From Ignavibacteria bacterium (lineage in GTDB: Bacteria; Bacteroidota; Ignavibacteria; Tepidaquicellales; Tepidaquicellaceae), in NCBI GenBank assembly GCA_019187405.1, contig JABAQZ010000008.1, positions 62,001 through 126,000 of the forward strand: a DNA stretch of 64,000 nt. The letters run 5' to 3'. The notes below the pieces were generated by a model. It was not told where the DNA came from, made no database searches, and worked only from the letters and a program-made list of their open reading frames with translations. Positions 26,101 to 34,333 of the stretch are shown here, in pieces (within the stretch, counting starts at the first letter, position 1; every line of letters starts with the position of its first letter). The position numbers and the translations under genes are program-made.

Positions 26101-27312
26101 GATAAGAATTTTAATTTATACTTTAAAACAAAATTATACTCCACTACAAACGAAGAATTGTATAAGTCTGATTTGCTCGATACAAGAGTAGATGCAGAGG
26201 CTTATTACAATATAGTTTTTTTAAAGAAAGATTTTTTTTCAAAGACGGAAGAAATAGGAATATTTTCATTCATTACAGGATTCAAGCCATTTTATGACAA
26301 CAGCAATAATCTGACGGGATTAATGTCATCTCAGACTTTATACAAACAAAATGAAGTTAATGAAGAACTTACCGAAATACTTACGTTCATTTTCGGAACT
26401 TACATTATCGTCATAATTTTACTGCTTGTCTTTGTAACTTTTCTTACGCATAGAATTTCCAAACCCATACTTCAGCTGCAAAACGCAACCGAAAAAATCA
26501 GACTTGGTGAAAATATACTTGAGCTCGATAATAAAAGAGAAGATGAAATCGGCGATCTCATTAACTCTTTTAATAAAATGACGAAGGAGCTCGAGAGTTC
26601 GAAAATCAAACTCATGCGCGCTGAAAGAGAAGCTGCGTGGAGAGACATTGCCAGGAGAGTGGCGCACGAAATAAAAAATCCTCTTACACCTATGAAATTA
26701 TCCATTCAGCATCTTTATGACGTTTATTTCAGCGGAAAAAATAATTTCCCTGATACTCTCAAAAAAACAAGGAACATAATAATTAACGAAATTGACAAAC
26801 TGAATAACATCGCAACAGAGTTTTCCGATTTTGCGAAATTGACCGGAAGAAACTACGAGAAAACAATATTAAATGAAATCATCGGCGAAGTTATATCTCT
26901 TTATAAACAGGTTCCTGAAATTGAATTCATTACAAATCTTGACGATAGTATCAGTCCAATCTGGGCTGATAAACAGGAGTTGAACAGAGTATTTCAGAAT
27001 CTGATAAAAAATTCCATTCAGGCAATCGAAGACAAAGGAATAATTGAAGTGAAGTCTTATCAGAAAAACGGTTTTGTGATTGCAGAAATTACCGACAATG
27101 GCTCGGGCATTGAAGCTAAAACATTATTGAATATATTTGATCCAAATTTCTCGACTAAATCGACCGGAATGGGATTGGGTCTATCCATTACAAAAAAATC
27201 TCTCGATGATATGAACGCACAAATTAATTTTGAAAGTCAGATATCCAAAGGTACTAAAGTAACACTGAGATTCATTCCTTATAATCCGGATAAAGATAAT
27301 GGGAAGGCTTGA
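23164..27312 (+). CDS. Large multi-pass sensor histidine kinase (NtrY-like C-terminus)
   Basis: 1382 residues. The first ~1060 contain about twelve predicted membrane helices, one near 20-40, a cluster from about 275 to 560 and three near 865-1100. They are interrupted by two extracytoplasmic regions (about 45-270 and 560-860), the second with an acidic run ESEEELTEDESADES. A HAMP-like linker (RISKPILQLQNATEKIRLGE) precedes the HisKA domain with phospho-acceptor His near 1168 in RRVAHEIKNPLTPMKLS. The HATPase domain follows (NLIKNSIQAIE, ITDNGSGIEA, MGLGLSITKK). No response regulator is adjacent. The start is TTG at 23164; an ATG at 23221 would begin at the first helix. The end overlaps the next gene as TTGA. 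Confidence 0.9.
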   Translation: MDKSFTEKNRSRFFDRRLIMLSLIAFLIFAWIIAVKYVSSFIKSDSEKNWTVISAENTEEQKKLVLKLFNGYQNDLLLLSDKIAESQDFRKYIQRSDSKKLFEEVLNLYSGNEYQIEIYNSRLEMLAFKGRRLDSDIFTMQRCLNKNRFSVIKEIGFYTFLIIYTPIFDVKDNSSVTGIVLTSRLIDINYHINNKFFRNIGLLNDIKKASDINPVIVPANIISGKIDADSAMLMDKVVVDLTGIDGNTIGLLYFQKYNLFSHNKNIDAVKNKIISLLVFGLTVIMFLIFLKFMMRVNSGFLRFVFLVIALAAIRYVWLEFHFPSRIIDIDIFTPGYYANIFGMGIAKSLGELLITSLFILSVSIYGFKLALNKKKAVFFETGNMAGIFRFIFTVVLVGFTFIFIYAYGAAVQSIIFDSNIKLFDKTAIVPGIEQIIMNLIIITLSFSLFLILSGLYSMAVKEFFPVSFLGRRIKKYKFVLILILPFLIIFFLKDGFSDFNLDMTSLCLITILSFGFGSYLSYRKTLDNGYKIFSLRNFSVLMLFCIISVPGLLLDKIINQETRFVEIIGKKISEKEYDKLKFLLLTELSQQSESKRLETDFKNKNKLNELAFSVWAESKLSEENINSAILILDTNKKQLSDFVFNSYTLNPDSIMKFADKNYFSRKKKNIITSDTLYVEDTLTTGESFESEEELTEDESADESNIIIQTEDIFILDNTEEEYYLGIIPIQIVDLKNTQYARILGYLMTAVEYESNTFIVNSSMQLFKNYSKDNLFDKLISDPVITEYVNNEIVTSTNPDISKTGTQSLDAFRESVKNKSQKSNWRYENINNEKFRTFYIMSSELFTGNQKIISISLKRNDFKLITFFYLKFILFAVVVYMAVFITISLVLLIKIRQIKFNFREKLFVSFFIVSVIPIILLAVYTRSFIKNKYDSNFQNQIISDINLVSQALKSSKFDFSRLDTNSQNRKIILGKSQSVTDKNFNLYFKTKLYSTTNEELYKSDLLDTRVDAEAYYNIVFLKKDFFSKTEEIGIFSFITGFKPFYDNSNNLTGLMSSQTLYKQNEVNEELTEILTFIFGTYIIVIILLLVFVTFLTHRISKPILQLQNATEKIRLGENILELDNKREDEIGDLINSFNKMTKELESSKIKLMRAEREAAWRDIARRVAHEIKNPLTPMKLSIQHLYDVYFSGKNNFPDTLKKTRNIIINEIDKLNNIATEFSDFAKLTGRNYEKTILNEIIGEVISLYKQVPEIEFITNLDDSISPIWADKQELNRVFQNLIKNSIQAIEDKGIIEVKSYQKNGFVIAEITDNGSGIEAKTLLNIFDPNFSTKSTGMGLGLSITKKSLDDMNAQINFESQISKGTKVTLRFIPYNPDKDNGKA

Positions 27313-28694
27313 AAAGATTATTTAATTATTATCTCATATTGATAAGCTCTTGCATGATTGTATCATGCGCAAACCAGCTGCCTCCTTCCGGTGGCGATCC
27401 TGATACTTTACCGCCGAAGATAATTTCCGTTTATCCCAAACCAAACACAGTGTTGTTTAAAGGAAACAAGCTGATATTTAAGTTTAACGAATACGTTGAC
27501 CGAAGGAGTATGCAGGAATCATTTTTAATTTATCCGGATCCGGGCGGCAGTTTTGAATTCAGCTGGAGCGGAAAAGAAACAGAGATAACTTTTGAGAAGG
27601 GATTCAAAAAAAACGTAACCTATTTGGTTACTTTAGGGAAAGACTTAAAAGATGTCAGAGAAGGTAATATGCTCGGAACACCTTACCGTTTTGCTTTTTC
27701 GACAGGACCTAAAATAGACAAAGGAATCATTGAAGGAAGAGTCGTTTCGGATAATTTTGACAGGGTAAAAATATTCGGTTACAAAGTTAACGGCAGAGAT
27801 TTAAATCCCGAAAAAGATATTCCCGAGTACATTACCGGAACCAATGATTCCGGTTTTTATTCATTAGTAAATCTTTCAGAAGGGAAGTACAGGCTGTTTG
27901 CCGTTTTAGATGATGACAGAAACAATTTGTATGGGAAAGACTTTGAATCAATATCAATGCTTTCTGAGGAGGCGTTAATCAGTGACAGCTCTGAAACTTT
28001 TGCCGGCGCAGATTTTCTGCTTATAAATCCGGAATTGAAAAAATCTGATAAGAAATTTTTAAATTCTCTGTTTGCCGATCCGTCGGGAAATTTAAGCAGC
28101 AACATTGAAAATAACGGCAAGTACATCTTGCCTGATCAGAGATTTTATTTTCAATTTAAGACATTTATAAAAGATAAATCCGACATTGTAAATAATTTTT
28201 CAGTTTATGATTCAGCTGCATCAAAGAAGTTTAATCTTGTATTCAACTGGATAAACGACTCTTTGCTTGAAGTATTTTCTACAGAAAAATTTTCTTTTTC
28301 ATCAAAGCTTAAGTTAATTATAGATCCGGAACAGCAGAAAGAATTTTCATTCTCCGGAAGTCTTAATGTTATTGACAAAAATAATACGGGAACTATCGAA
28401 GGCAAAATTATTATGAAAGATAAATCTGACGCTGAACTAATAGTAAAGCTCATGGAAAAAGACAATTACCGGAACATTTATTCGAAAAAACTTCGAGGCG
28501 AAGAAATGTTTGAATTTTCCGGAATACCCGAAGGAAAGTACATTATCTTTGCTTACATTGACGCAAATGGAAACGGCGAATATGACAGCGGCAATTATTT
28601 TCCATACAAGCCGTCCGAAAGAATATCTGTTTATGAAAAGGAGCTTGATTTAAAGGGAGGCTGGAAGATTAACAATGTATTTATAAGGTTTTAA
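27309..28694 (+). CDS. Lipoprotein with Ig-like (Big_5) domain
   Basis: 461 residues. A lipoprotein signal (hydrophobic run ending VSC, Cys near 20, then ANQLPPSGGDPDTLPPKI) precedes a Big_5/SbsA-type Ig domain at about 35-130 (FKGNKLIFKFNEYVDRRSMQESFLIYP, VTYLVTLGKDLKDVREGN). Carboxypeptidase-regulatory-like segments follow (DSGFYSLVNLSEGKYRLFAVLDDDRNN and, near the end, FAYIDANGNGEYDSGNY). Proteins of this build are common Bacteroidota surface lipoproteins of unknown role. The start TTG overlaps the kinase stop as TTGA, so its synthesis is tied to the kinase. The 3' end overlaps the convergent holB stop by 4 bases. Confidence 0.83.
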   Translation: MKRLFNYYLILISSCMIVSCANQLPPSGGDPDTLPPKIISVYPKPNTVLFKGNKLIFKFNEYVDRRSMQESFLIYPDPGGSFEFSWSGKETEITFEKGFKKNVTYLVTLGKDLKDVREGNMLGTPYRFAFSTGPKIDKGIIEGRVVSDNFDRVKIFGYKVNGRDLNPEKDIPEYITGTNDSGFYSLVNLSEGKYRLFAVLDDDRNNLYGKDFESISMLSEEALISDSSETFAGADFLLINPELKKSDKKFLNSLFADPSGNLSSNIENNGKYILPDQRFYFQFKTFIKDKSDIVNNFSVYDSAASKKFNLVFNWINDSLLEVFSTEKFSFSSKLKLIIDPEQQKEFSFSGSLNVIDKNNTGTIEGKIIMKDKSDAELIVKLMEKDNYRNIYSKKLRGEEMFEFSGIPEGKYIIFAYIDANGNGEYDSGNYFPYKPSERISVYEKELDLKGGWKINNVFIRF

Positions 28695-29821
28695 TTTTTT
28701 CTTCTGATGTTTTTTAGTATGTTGATTGAGAGGTTAAACAACAGCAATTCAGGAAACACATTGCTTTCCACATCTTTGACAGCTTCTTCTATCAGCTTTA
28801 TAATTTTATAATTATCGCTGATAAAATTCTGATCAAATTTTATAAGACGGTCAATTTTATCTTTATTAATGATGAGATTCCGAACGTCATTTGAAACGTA
28901 AATAAGATCCCTGAACCATAAAATCAAAAGCATAAGAAACTGTTTGACAATATCTTTATCTTTTTTTGACACCACCGAATCAATTTCAGCTCCGAGGTTC
29001 ACATACTTTCCTGAAAGCAAAGCGGACAACAAGTTAACGACTGTTTCCCTGAGTTCGAGAAAATTGTTGTTAAGAATGTCATCACATTTTGAAATACTAC
29101 CGTCGGATAATTCACTGTAAAATTCTGCTTCATCATTACTTAAAGAGTTTTCAGATTCTTTGAGATACCCGAGAATAACACTCTTCTTCAGATTGTCAAA
29201 TTTGAGTTTCTGACATCTGCCAATAATTGTTGGGAGATGAGAAGTGATTTTTGAAGTTGTAAGTATTAATACTGAATCTCGCGGAGGTTCTTCGAGAATT
29301 TTAAGCAATGAGTTTGCGCTGTTAATATTCATCTTATCCGATTTTGAAATAATGAATATCTTTTTCTTTCCGGATTTGCCTGTGAGATAAATATCTTTTA
29401 TCATTTGTCTGATGCTCGAAATTCTGATAGTGTTTGCCCGGGGCAGTGAAATGGAATAATATTTATTAATTCTTTTGCAGTCAATTTCATTGAGATAATT
29501 TGAATAATCTTCTTTGTCAAGTTTTTCCAGTGGATTGGAATCTTCATCAGAATCATTTTTTCCCGAAGGCAGGGCAATTATATATTTTAATAGTGAAGAT
29601 TTTAATTCACCAATTTCTATACAGCTTTGACATGCATCGCAGGCTTCGTTTCCGTTAATCGGATTATCGCAGTTCAGCAGTTTAGCAAATTCAATTGCAG
29701 CTGCATCTTTGCCTACACCTTCGCTTCCGTAAAAAATAAATGAATGAGGAATTTTCCCGCTTTGAAATATCCTTTTGAGATTTTCTTTTGCGCGTTCCTG
29801 ACCTAAGACATTTTTCCACAT
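28691..29821 (-). CDS. holB: DNA polymerase III delta' subunit (clamp loader)
   Basis: 376-residue AAA+ protein. N-terminal VLGQERAKENLKRIFQSGKIPHSFIFYGSEGVGKDAAA contains Walker A (GSEGVGKD). A zinc-ribbon Cys set lies in CDNP-ACDACQSCIEIG. Sensor/arginine regions include NSANSLLKILEEPPRDSVLILTTSK and LPTIIGRCQKLKF. This LLKILEEPP pattern is shared by delta' and DnaX; the short length and the Asp after the Walker lysine favour delta'. It is followed after two bases by the Omp85 gene start region on the same strand read in the opposite order (Omp85 is upstream). Confidence 0.87.
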   Translation of the reverse strand: MWKNVLGQERAKENLKRIFQSGKIPHSFIFYGSEGVGKDAAAIEFAKLLNCDNPINGNEACDACQSCIEIGELKSSLLKYIIALPSGKNDSDEDSNPLEKLDKEDYSNYLNEIDCKRINKYYSISLPRANTIRISSIRQMIKDIYLTGKSGKKKIFIISKSDKMNINSANSLLKILEEPPRDSVLILTTSKITSHLPTIIGRCQKLKFDNLKKSVILGYLKESENSLSNDEAEFYSELSDGSISKCDDILNNNFLELRETVVNLLSALLSGKYVNLGAEIDSVVSKKDKDIVKQFLMLLILWFRDLIYVSNDVRNLIINKDKIDRLIKFDQNFISDNYKIIKLIEEAVKDVESNVFPELLLFNLSINILKNIRRKN

Positions 29822-29823
29822 AA

Positions 29824-31806
29824 TTAAAATGTATTTCCTATTCCAAACTGTAAATTATATTTATCGCTGAAGTTTGCACCTGCACCGAATATCCAGTTTG
29901 ACCCTCCCACCGGTCCCGGTTGAGGATCATAAAGTTTAAAACCGACATCAAATCTAATCGCTCCAATAATCGTGTAATATCTAATTCCTGCACCTGCAGC
30001 CCATGCAATCTCGTTTAATTTAAATTTTCCTATTTCTGACCAGACGTTGCCTGCATCCATGAATGAAGCAAATCCGAGATCTCTGAGGTAAATGTTGCTT
30101 GAATTTAAAAATGGTCTCATGCGATGCTCTATCGAACTTTCCATTATGAAATTTCCTCCTATGCTTTTATTATCAACGATGCCAAGTTGTTTTGCTCCCC
30201 ATCCTCTTATACTTGCGCTGCCGCCGCAGACAAATTTTTTGTCCGTAGGAATTCTGCTTGATTGAATCGTGATTCCGTCAAATTCAAACGAATTATCGCC
30301 ATACTCAAAGATAATTCCGTTGGAAAATTTCAGAGCTAAAGCGGAAGATACTTTTGCATCCTGCTTTGAAAGATTGAAATAAGTAGAATTAAAATTTGAA
30401 AATTTAATATAGCTCAAAGATGCGGTGTTAAACCATTTTCTGATGAGACCGCTGAGGAGTCCGCTTTCTTCAAACTCAAAAGTCTGCAGACTTCCTTTAA
30501 ATGGAAACTGTATATTGTTAGTCGAATTATGAACGGCTGTCAGAGTAATTGTTGAAATAAAATAATTTATGGTTGCATCATCGAGCGTTTTTAAAATAAG
30601 TCTTTGATTGCTGATTTCCCATATTGAGTTAAAGTTGTTTATATAAGTATAAGTGGGAAGATTTATTATTACTCCAAAAGAATTTTTTATCTCGGTTAGA
30701 TTATATTCTTTATTAAGTCTGTATTCAGCGCCAATATTCCAGTTACCCGTAATGTTTCTGTTATTAAATAAAAAAGGCTGATAAAGAGAGTTAATGAATT
30801 CAAGTCTGTTATCGCTTAGCGAGTGGAAATAAAATCTCAGGCTTGATTTCAGCACTCTGCCTCCGCCCAGGAAATTTTTATCGGAAAAAGTAAGTCCTGA
30901 TCCGATATAAAAAACCTGCTGGAAATAATACCCAAAAATCTCCGGCGTAAGGTCATATTTATTTCTGATAATTGCATTAATGGAAAGATTAATTTTTTTA
31001 TTGATGCTGTCAATGTCTGCGATGGAAATTCTCGGATTTTCCATTAAAGAAATCTTTGTCAGATTTAGTTCGCTTTTGATAACTTCCTGCTTGTCATAAA
31101 TCTGATTTTCATTGTAAGTAAGTTCTCTTAAAATATCATTTTTAGAAATATTGTACTGGTCGCCTGTAAATTTAACGCTTGTTGTACCGAAAACATATTT
31201 CAGTTTTGGATGGAATTTCAGGATTATCCGGACTTTATCGATCAGAGCTGTATTATTGGTTTCATATTTCAAAACGACTGGATTATCTGCGGTTGCCGTA
31301 GCATAGCCGTTATTGAATAATATATTTAAAATTCTGGATGCTTCGAGTTTAATCGTATCCTTTGAATAAAATTTACCTGGAAATATTAATTTATCGGATT
31401 GGTTTTGGATAAGGCTTTTGACTTTTTCTTCGAGGCTGTCAATTCCCTGATAAGAAATTTCCTGATAACTGTATCTTTTGTTTTCTGTAATAAAAAATTT
31501 TTCGATGACTTCTTCGTCTTCCTTATTAAAAATCAGAGCTGTATCTACTTTTGCATCGAAAAATCCTGCATCAAAATAAAACTTCCGGATTCTCTCGACA
31601 TCCTGCATATAAACCGGATAATCAAATTCATCTCCTTCTTTTAAAGCCAGTATTTTTATAATGCTTTCAGATTCAAACGACTGAGAACTTTTGAAAATTA
31701 TTTTTATTTCATCAATTTCAAAAGAGCTGATGTTAACTTTTGTCTGTGAAAAAAGACAGTCAGCAAAATTTAATATGAAAAAAAGTATTAGATAAAATTT
31801 GAGCAA
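29824..31806 (-). CDS. Omp85-family outer-membrane protein (BamA/TamA-like)
   Basis: 660 residues: a signal peptide, then about three POTRA-like repeats (for example EGDEFDYPVYMQDVERIRKFYFDAGFFDAKVD). The C-terminal half is a beta-barrel with GGSASIRGWGAKQLG (corresponding to the conserved RGF/RGW loop of Omp85), GAGIRYYTIIGAIRFDVGFKL and a terminal aromatic LQFGIGNTF. It probably inserts or secretes outer-membrane proteins. It is shorter than typical BamA, so TamA-like or an accessory Omp85 is as likely. The start is TTG at 31806, chosen because the signal peptide begins there. It lies two bases before holB and is probably co-transcribed. Confidence 0.88.
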   Translation of the reverse strand: MLKFYLILFFILNFADCLFSQTKVNISSFEIDEIKIIFKSSQSFESESIIKILALKEGDEFDYPVYMQDVERIRKFYFDAGFFDAKVDTALIFNKEDEEVIEKFFITENKRYSYQEISYQGIDSLEEKVKSLIQNQSDKLIFPGKFYSKDTIKLEASRILNILFNNGYATATADNPVVLKYETNNTALIDKVRIILKFHPKLKYVFGTTSVKFTGDQYNISKNDILRELTYNENQIYDKQEVIKSELNLTKISLMENPRISIADIDSINKKINLSINAIIRNKYDLTPEIFGYYFQQVFYIGSGLTFSDKNFLGGGRVLKSSLRFYFHSLSDNRLEFINSLYQPFLFNNRNITGNWNIGAEYRLNKEYNLTEIKNSFGVIINLPTYTYINNFNSIWEISNQRLILKTLDDATINYFISTITLTAVHNSTNNIQFPFKGSLQTFEFEESGLLSGLIRKWFNTASLSYIKFSNFNSTYFNLSKQDAKVSSALALKFSNGIIFEYGDNSFEFDGITIQSSRIPTDKKFVCGGSASIRGWGAKQLGIVDNKSIGGNFIMESSIEHRMRPFLNSSNIYLRDLGFASFMDAGNVWSEIGKFKLNEIAWAAGAGIRYYTIIGAIRFDVGFKLYDPQPGPVGGSNWIFGAGANFSDKYNLQFGIGNTF

Positions 31807-31827
31807 ATTCTCTTTCGGATTATATAA

Positions 31828-31865
31828 TAAAAAAAACCCAATAATTAATAATTACCGGGTTTTTG
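31828..31865 (-). terminator. Intrinsic terminator after the DUF2795 gene
   Basis: Read on the minus strand, AAAAACCC and GGGTTTTTTTT flank an AT-rich, partly self-complementary loop. The hairpin lies 18 bases after the DUF2795 stop and just upstream of the Omp85 gene, separating the two units. Confidence 0.65.
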
Positions 31866-31882
31866 AAATGCGAATATGAGAC

Positions 31883-32110
31883 TTAAAAATCTTTACTTTC
31901 TTCGTCATAGAAAAAATCTTCGTCGGTTGGATAATCCAGCCAGATTTCTTCTATACTTTCGTAAGGTTCGTCTGTATCTTCCAGTTCCTCAAGATTGTGA
32001 ATCACTTCTGCCGGAGCTCCGGTTCTGTTAGCATAATCGATTAATTCGAGTTTATTTGCCGGCCATGGAGCATCATCGAGATAAGATGCTAATTCTAACG
32101 TCCAGACCAT
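31883..32110 (-). CDS. DUF2795 domain-containing small acidic protein
   Basis: 75 residues, strongly acidic at the C-terminus (DEDFFYDEESKDF). The core SYLDDAPWPANKLELIDYANRTGAPAEVIHNLEELEDT matches the DUF2795 pattern (a short helical domain of unknown function). Its ATG is preceded by GGAGGT at six bases' distance, one of the strongest ribosome sites in the window, suggesting high expression. It is separated from the upstream permease gene by about 65 bases. Confidence 0.82.
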   Translation of the reverse strand: MVWTLELASYLDDAPWPANKLELIDYANRTGAPAEVIHNLEELEDTDEPYESIEEIWLDYPTDEDFFYDEESKDF

Positions 32111-32116
32111 AAGTTT

Positions 32117-32122
32117 ACCTCC
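32117..32122 (-). promoter_or_regulatory. Strong Shine-Dalgarno site (GGAGGT) of the DUF2795 gene
   Basis: On the minus strand GGAGGT stands six bases before the ATG. Most genes in this window lack such a site; this one and nosZ are exceptions. Confidence 0.75.
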
Positions 32123-32175
32123 AGAAAATTTTCATTAATAAATTTTTGCAATATTAAAAATCACTATTAATAAAA

Positions 32176-33273
32176 TCAATCTCTTAATCTGGGGTCTAAT
32201 GCATCCCGTAATCCTTCCCCGATCAGATTATAAGTGACAACGGCTATAAAAATCATAAATCCAGGGAAGATAGCCAGCCACCACGCACTCGAAGCTCCTC
32301 TGGCTTCATTCAGCAAAGAGCCCCAGGTTACCGTAGTTGCGCTGACACCAAACCCAAGAAAACTCAGAGATGCTTCCACAAGAATTGCGCTCGCAATTGC
32401 AAATGCGCCAGAAACAAGTACAGGAGCAATTGCATTTGGAATAACGTGTCTGAAAATAATTTGTCTGTGTGGAAGACCGATGGAATTGGCAGCCGTGATG
32501 TATTCCATATTCCTGACTTTGAGAACTTCGCCGCGTATTAGTTTTGCATCACTTGTCCATGAAGTAAATCCAATTGCAGCCATAATGTATAAAATACTCG
32601 AGCCATAAATTGCCACAATGGTAATAATTAGAAAGAAGGTAGGAAACGTAACCATAATTTCGACGAATCTCATTATTACTATGTCCACTTTGCCTCCGAA
32701 ATAACCCGCCATTGATCCGAGTAAAATTCCTATAACCAATGCTATGCCTGCGGCAATAAAACCAACTGACAAAGAAACTCTCGAGCCGTGTATCAATCCT
32801 GCAAGAAGGTCTCTTCCGATACCGTCAGTGCCGAGATAGTGATCACCCTGAGGAGGACTGAGACTGTTTGCAAGGTCAACTTCAGTTGAGCCATAAGGTA
32901 CAGGAGTCCAAAGTACGCTTTCAAGTTTATTTTCATTGTCAAGAGACTTCCAGTTTATATTTATTAATTCCGGATCCCATTTACTTATACCTAAATTATT
33001 AAGATAGTCCTTAATGACAGGAAAATAAGTTTCTCCCTTATATACAGCGTAAAGCGGTTTACTGCTTGCAAGGAAATCAGCAGACAATGCCATCAAAACC
33101 AAAATAGCAACTATGTACAATGAAATTATTGCAAGCTTGTTTTTTTTGAATTGATGCTTGACAAGAGACCAATAAGAAGCGCCAACTTGTTTCTGTGATT
33201 CAAGCTGAGCTTTTGTCAAGCCATTTGATTCCGGAGCAAGTGATTCTTTTTCTATAGTATCTTTTTCAGTCAT
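32176..33273 (-). CDS. ABC transporter permease, OppC/DppC-like
   Basis: About 365 residues from the ATG at 33273 (MTEKDTIE), which follows the OppB-like stop by 4 bases; an upstream in-frame start at 33303 would overlap it. An N-terminal OppC_N helix (KKNKLAIISLYIVAILVLMA) is followed by a large extracytoplasmic loop. Next come DHYLGTDGIGRDLLAGLIHGSRVSLSVGF and a permease core of about five helices with the EAA-like loop EYITAANSIGLPHRQIIFRHVIPNAIAPVLV. The C-terminus GLRDALDPRLRD is typical of peptide/nickel transporters. It pairs with the upstream OppB-like gene; no ATPase gene is in the window. Confidence 0.92.
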   Translation of the reverse strand: MTEKDTIEKESLAPESNGLTKAQLESQKQVGASYWSLVKHQFKKNKLAIISLYIVAILVLMALSADFLASSKPLYAVYKGETYFPVIKDYLNNLGISKWDPELININWKSLDNENKLESVLWTPVPYGSTEVDLANSLSPPQGDHYLGTDGIGRDLLAGLIHGSRVSLSVGFIAAGIALVIGILLGSMAGYFGGKVDIVIMRFVEIMVTFPTFFLIITIVAIYGSSILYIMAAIGFTSWTSDAKLIRGEVLKVRNMEYITAANSIGLPHRQIIFRHVIPNAIAPVLVSGAFAIASAILVEASLSFLGFGVSATTVTWGSLLNEARGASSAWWLAIFPGFMIFIAVVTYNLIGEGLRDALDPRLRD

Positions 33274-33277
33274 TTTT

Positions 33278-34294
33278 TTATGAAGATTTTTTTGTAAATG
33301 CAATTCTTGGATCTACAAACGAGTATAATATATCAACTAGAAGAATACCTATGACAGTAAGCAGCGATGCAAGTACAAGTTCAGCCATTATCAGCGGATA
33401 ATCCCGGTCAAGAATTGCCTGAAAGGCAAGCTGTCCTATTCCCGGAATTGAAAATATCGTTTCCATAATGACACTGCCGCTAATCATTGCAGGAAGCAGT
33501 CCGCCCACAAGCGTAATTATTGGAATAAGAGAATTTCTTAATGCATGCTTTAATATGACTTTTCTTTCTGATAATCCCTTTGCTCTTGCAGTTCTAATAT
33601 AATCCTGCCTGATGACCTCGAGCATCGAGCTTCTCATTTGTCTGGACAAAAAGGCAAAGCTTGTAAGACTCGATATTACAACAGGCAGAAAGAAGTGCGA
33701 TGCAAGATCTTTAATCTTTCCGAAGGTAGTTAAAGCTTCAAAATCTTCCGATTTAATTCCGGCAGTGGGGAATATTTTCAGATATTCTATATTACATAAA
33801 AAAACTATGGCAAGAGTTCCCATCCAGAAGTTTGGAAGCGAATAAAGTACAAACAATATCACGGTAGTTGTCCTGTCAAGGAAAGAGTATTGTCTTGCAG
33901 CGCTGTAAATTCCGATTGGAATTGCAATTACATAAATAAGCATAAATGAAAGAATACTTATTGACATTGTAATTGGAAGCCTTTCGAATATTTTGTCAAT
34001 GACAGGGCGGTTATCTTTAAATGAGTTTCCAAAATCGCCCTGAAGCATGTTGCCCATCCATATTAAATATTGAGTAGGGAGAGGTTTATCAAGTCCGAAT
34101 TTTTTTTTATAAAATTCTTTTGCCTGCTCAGTCATCAGATTTTTTGCATCGGTCTTCTGAGCTTCTGCAGTCTGTCCTATTTTCATTTCCGTAGGATCAC
34201 CAGGAGCAAGTCTGCATATAAGAAAAGTTATCATCGTAATAATGATAAGTGTCGGAATGAACAGAAGAATTCTTTTAATTACATAATCTGTCAT
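33278..34294 (-). CDS. ABC transporter permease, OppB/DppB-like
   Basis: 338 residues. The N-terminus YVIKRILLFIPTLIIITMITFLICRLAPGDP is the classic DppB start. The EAA-like loop is DYIRTARAKGLSERKVILKHALRNSLIPIITL, and VDILYSFVDPRI ends the protein. Six helices are expected. Compared with short DppB proteins there is an extra periplasmic segment around QTAEAQKTDAKNLMTEQAKEFYKK. It lies 39 bases after the binding-protein gene and 4 bases before the OppC-like gene, so the three form one operon. Confidence 0.93.
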   Translation of the reverse strand: MTDYVIKRILLFIPTLIIITMITFLICRLAPGDPTEMKIGQTAEAQKTDAKNLMTEQAKEFYKKKFGLDKPLPTQYLIWMGNMLQGDFGNSFKDNRPVIDKIFERLPITMSISILSFMLIYVIAIPIGIYSAARQYSFLDRTTTVILFVLYSLPNFWMGTLAIVFLCNIEYLKIFPTAGIKSEDFEALTTFGKIKDLASHFFLPVVISSLTSFAFLSRQMRSSMLEVIRQDYIRTARAKGLSERKVILKHALRNSLIPIITLVGGLLPAMISGSVIMETIFSIPGIGQLAFQAILDRDYPLIMAELVLASLLTVIGILLVDILYSFVDPRIAFTKKSS

Positions 34295-34333
34295 ATATGA
34301 AAAATTTTGTTAAATACATTTAATGTAATTAGA

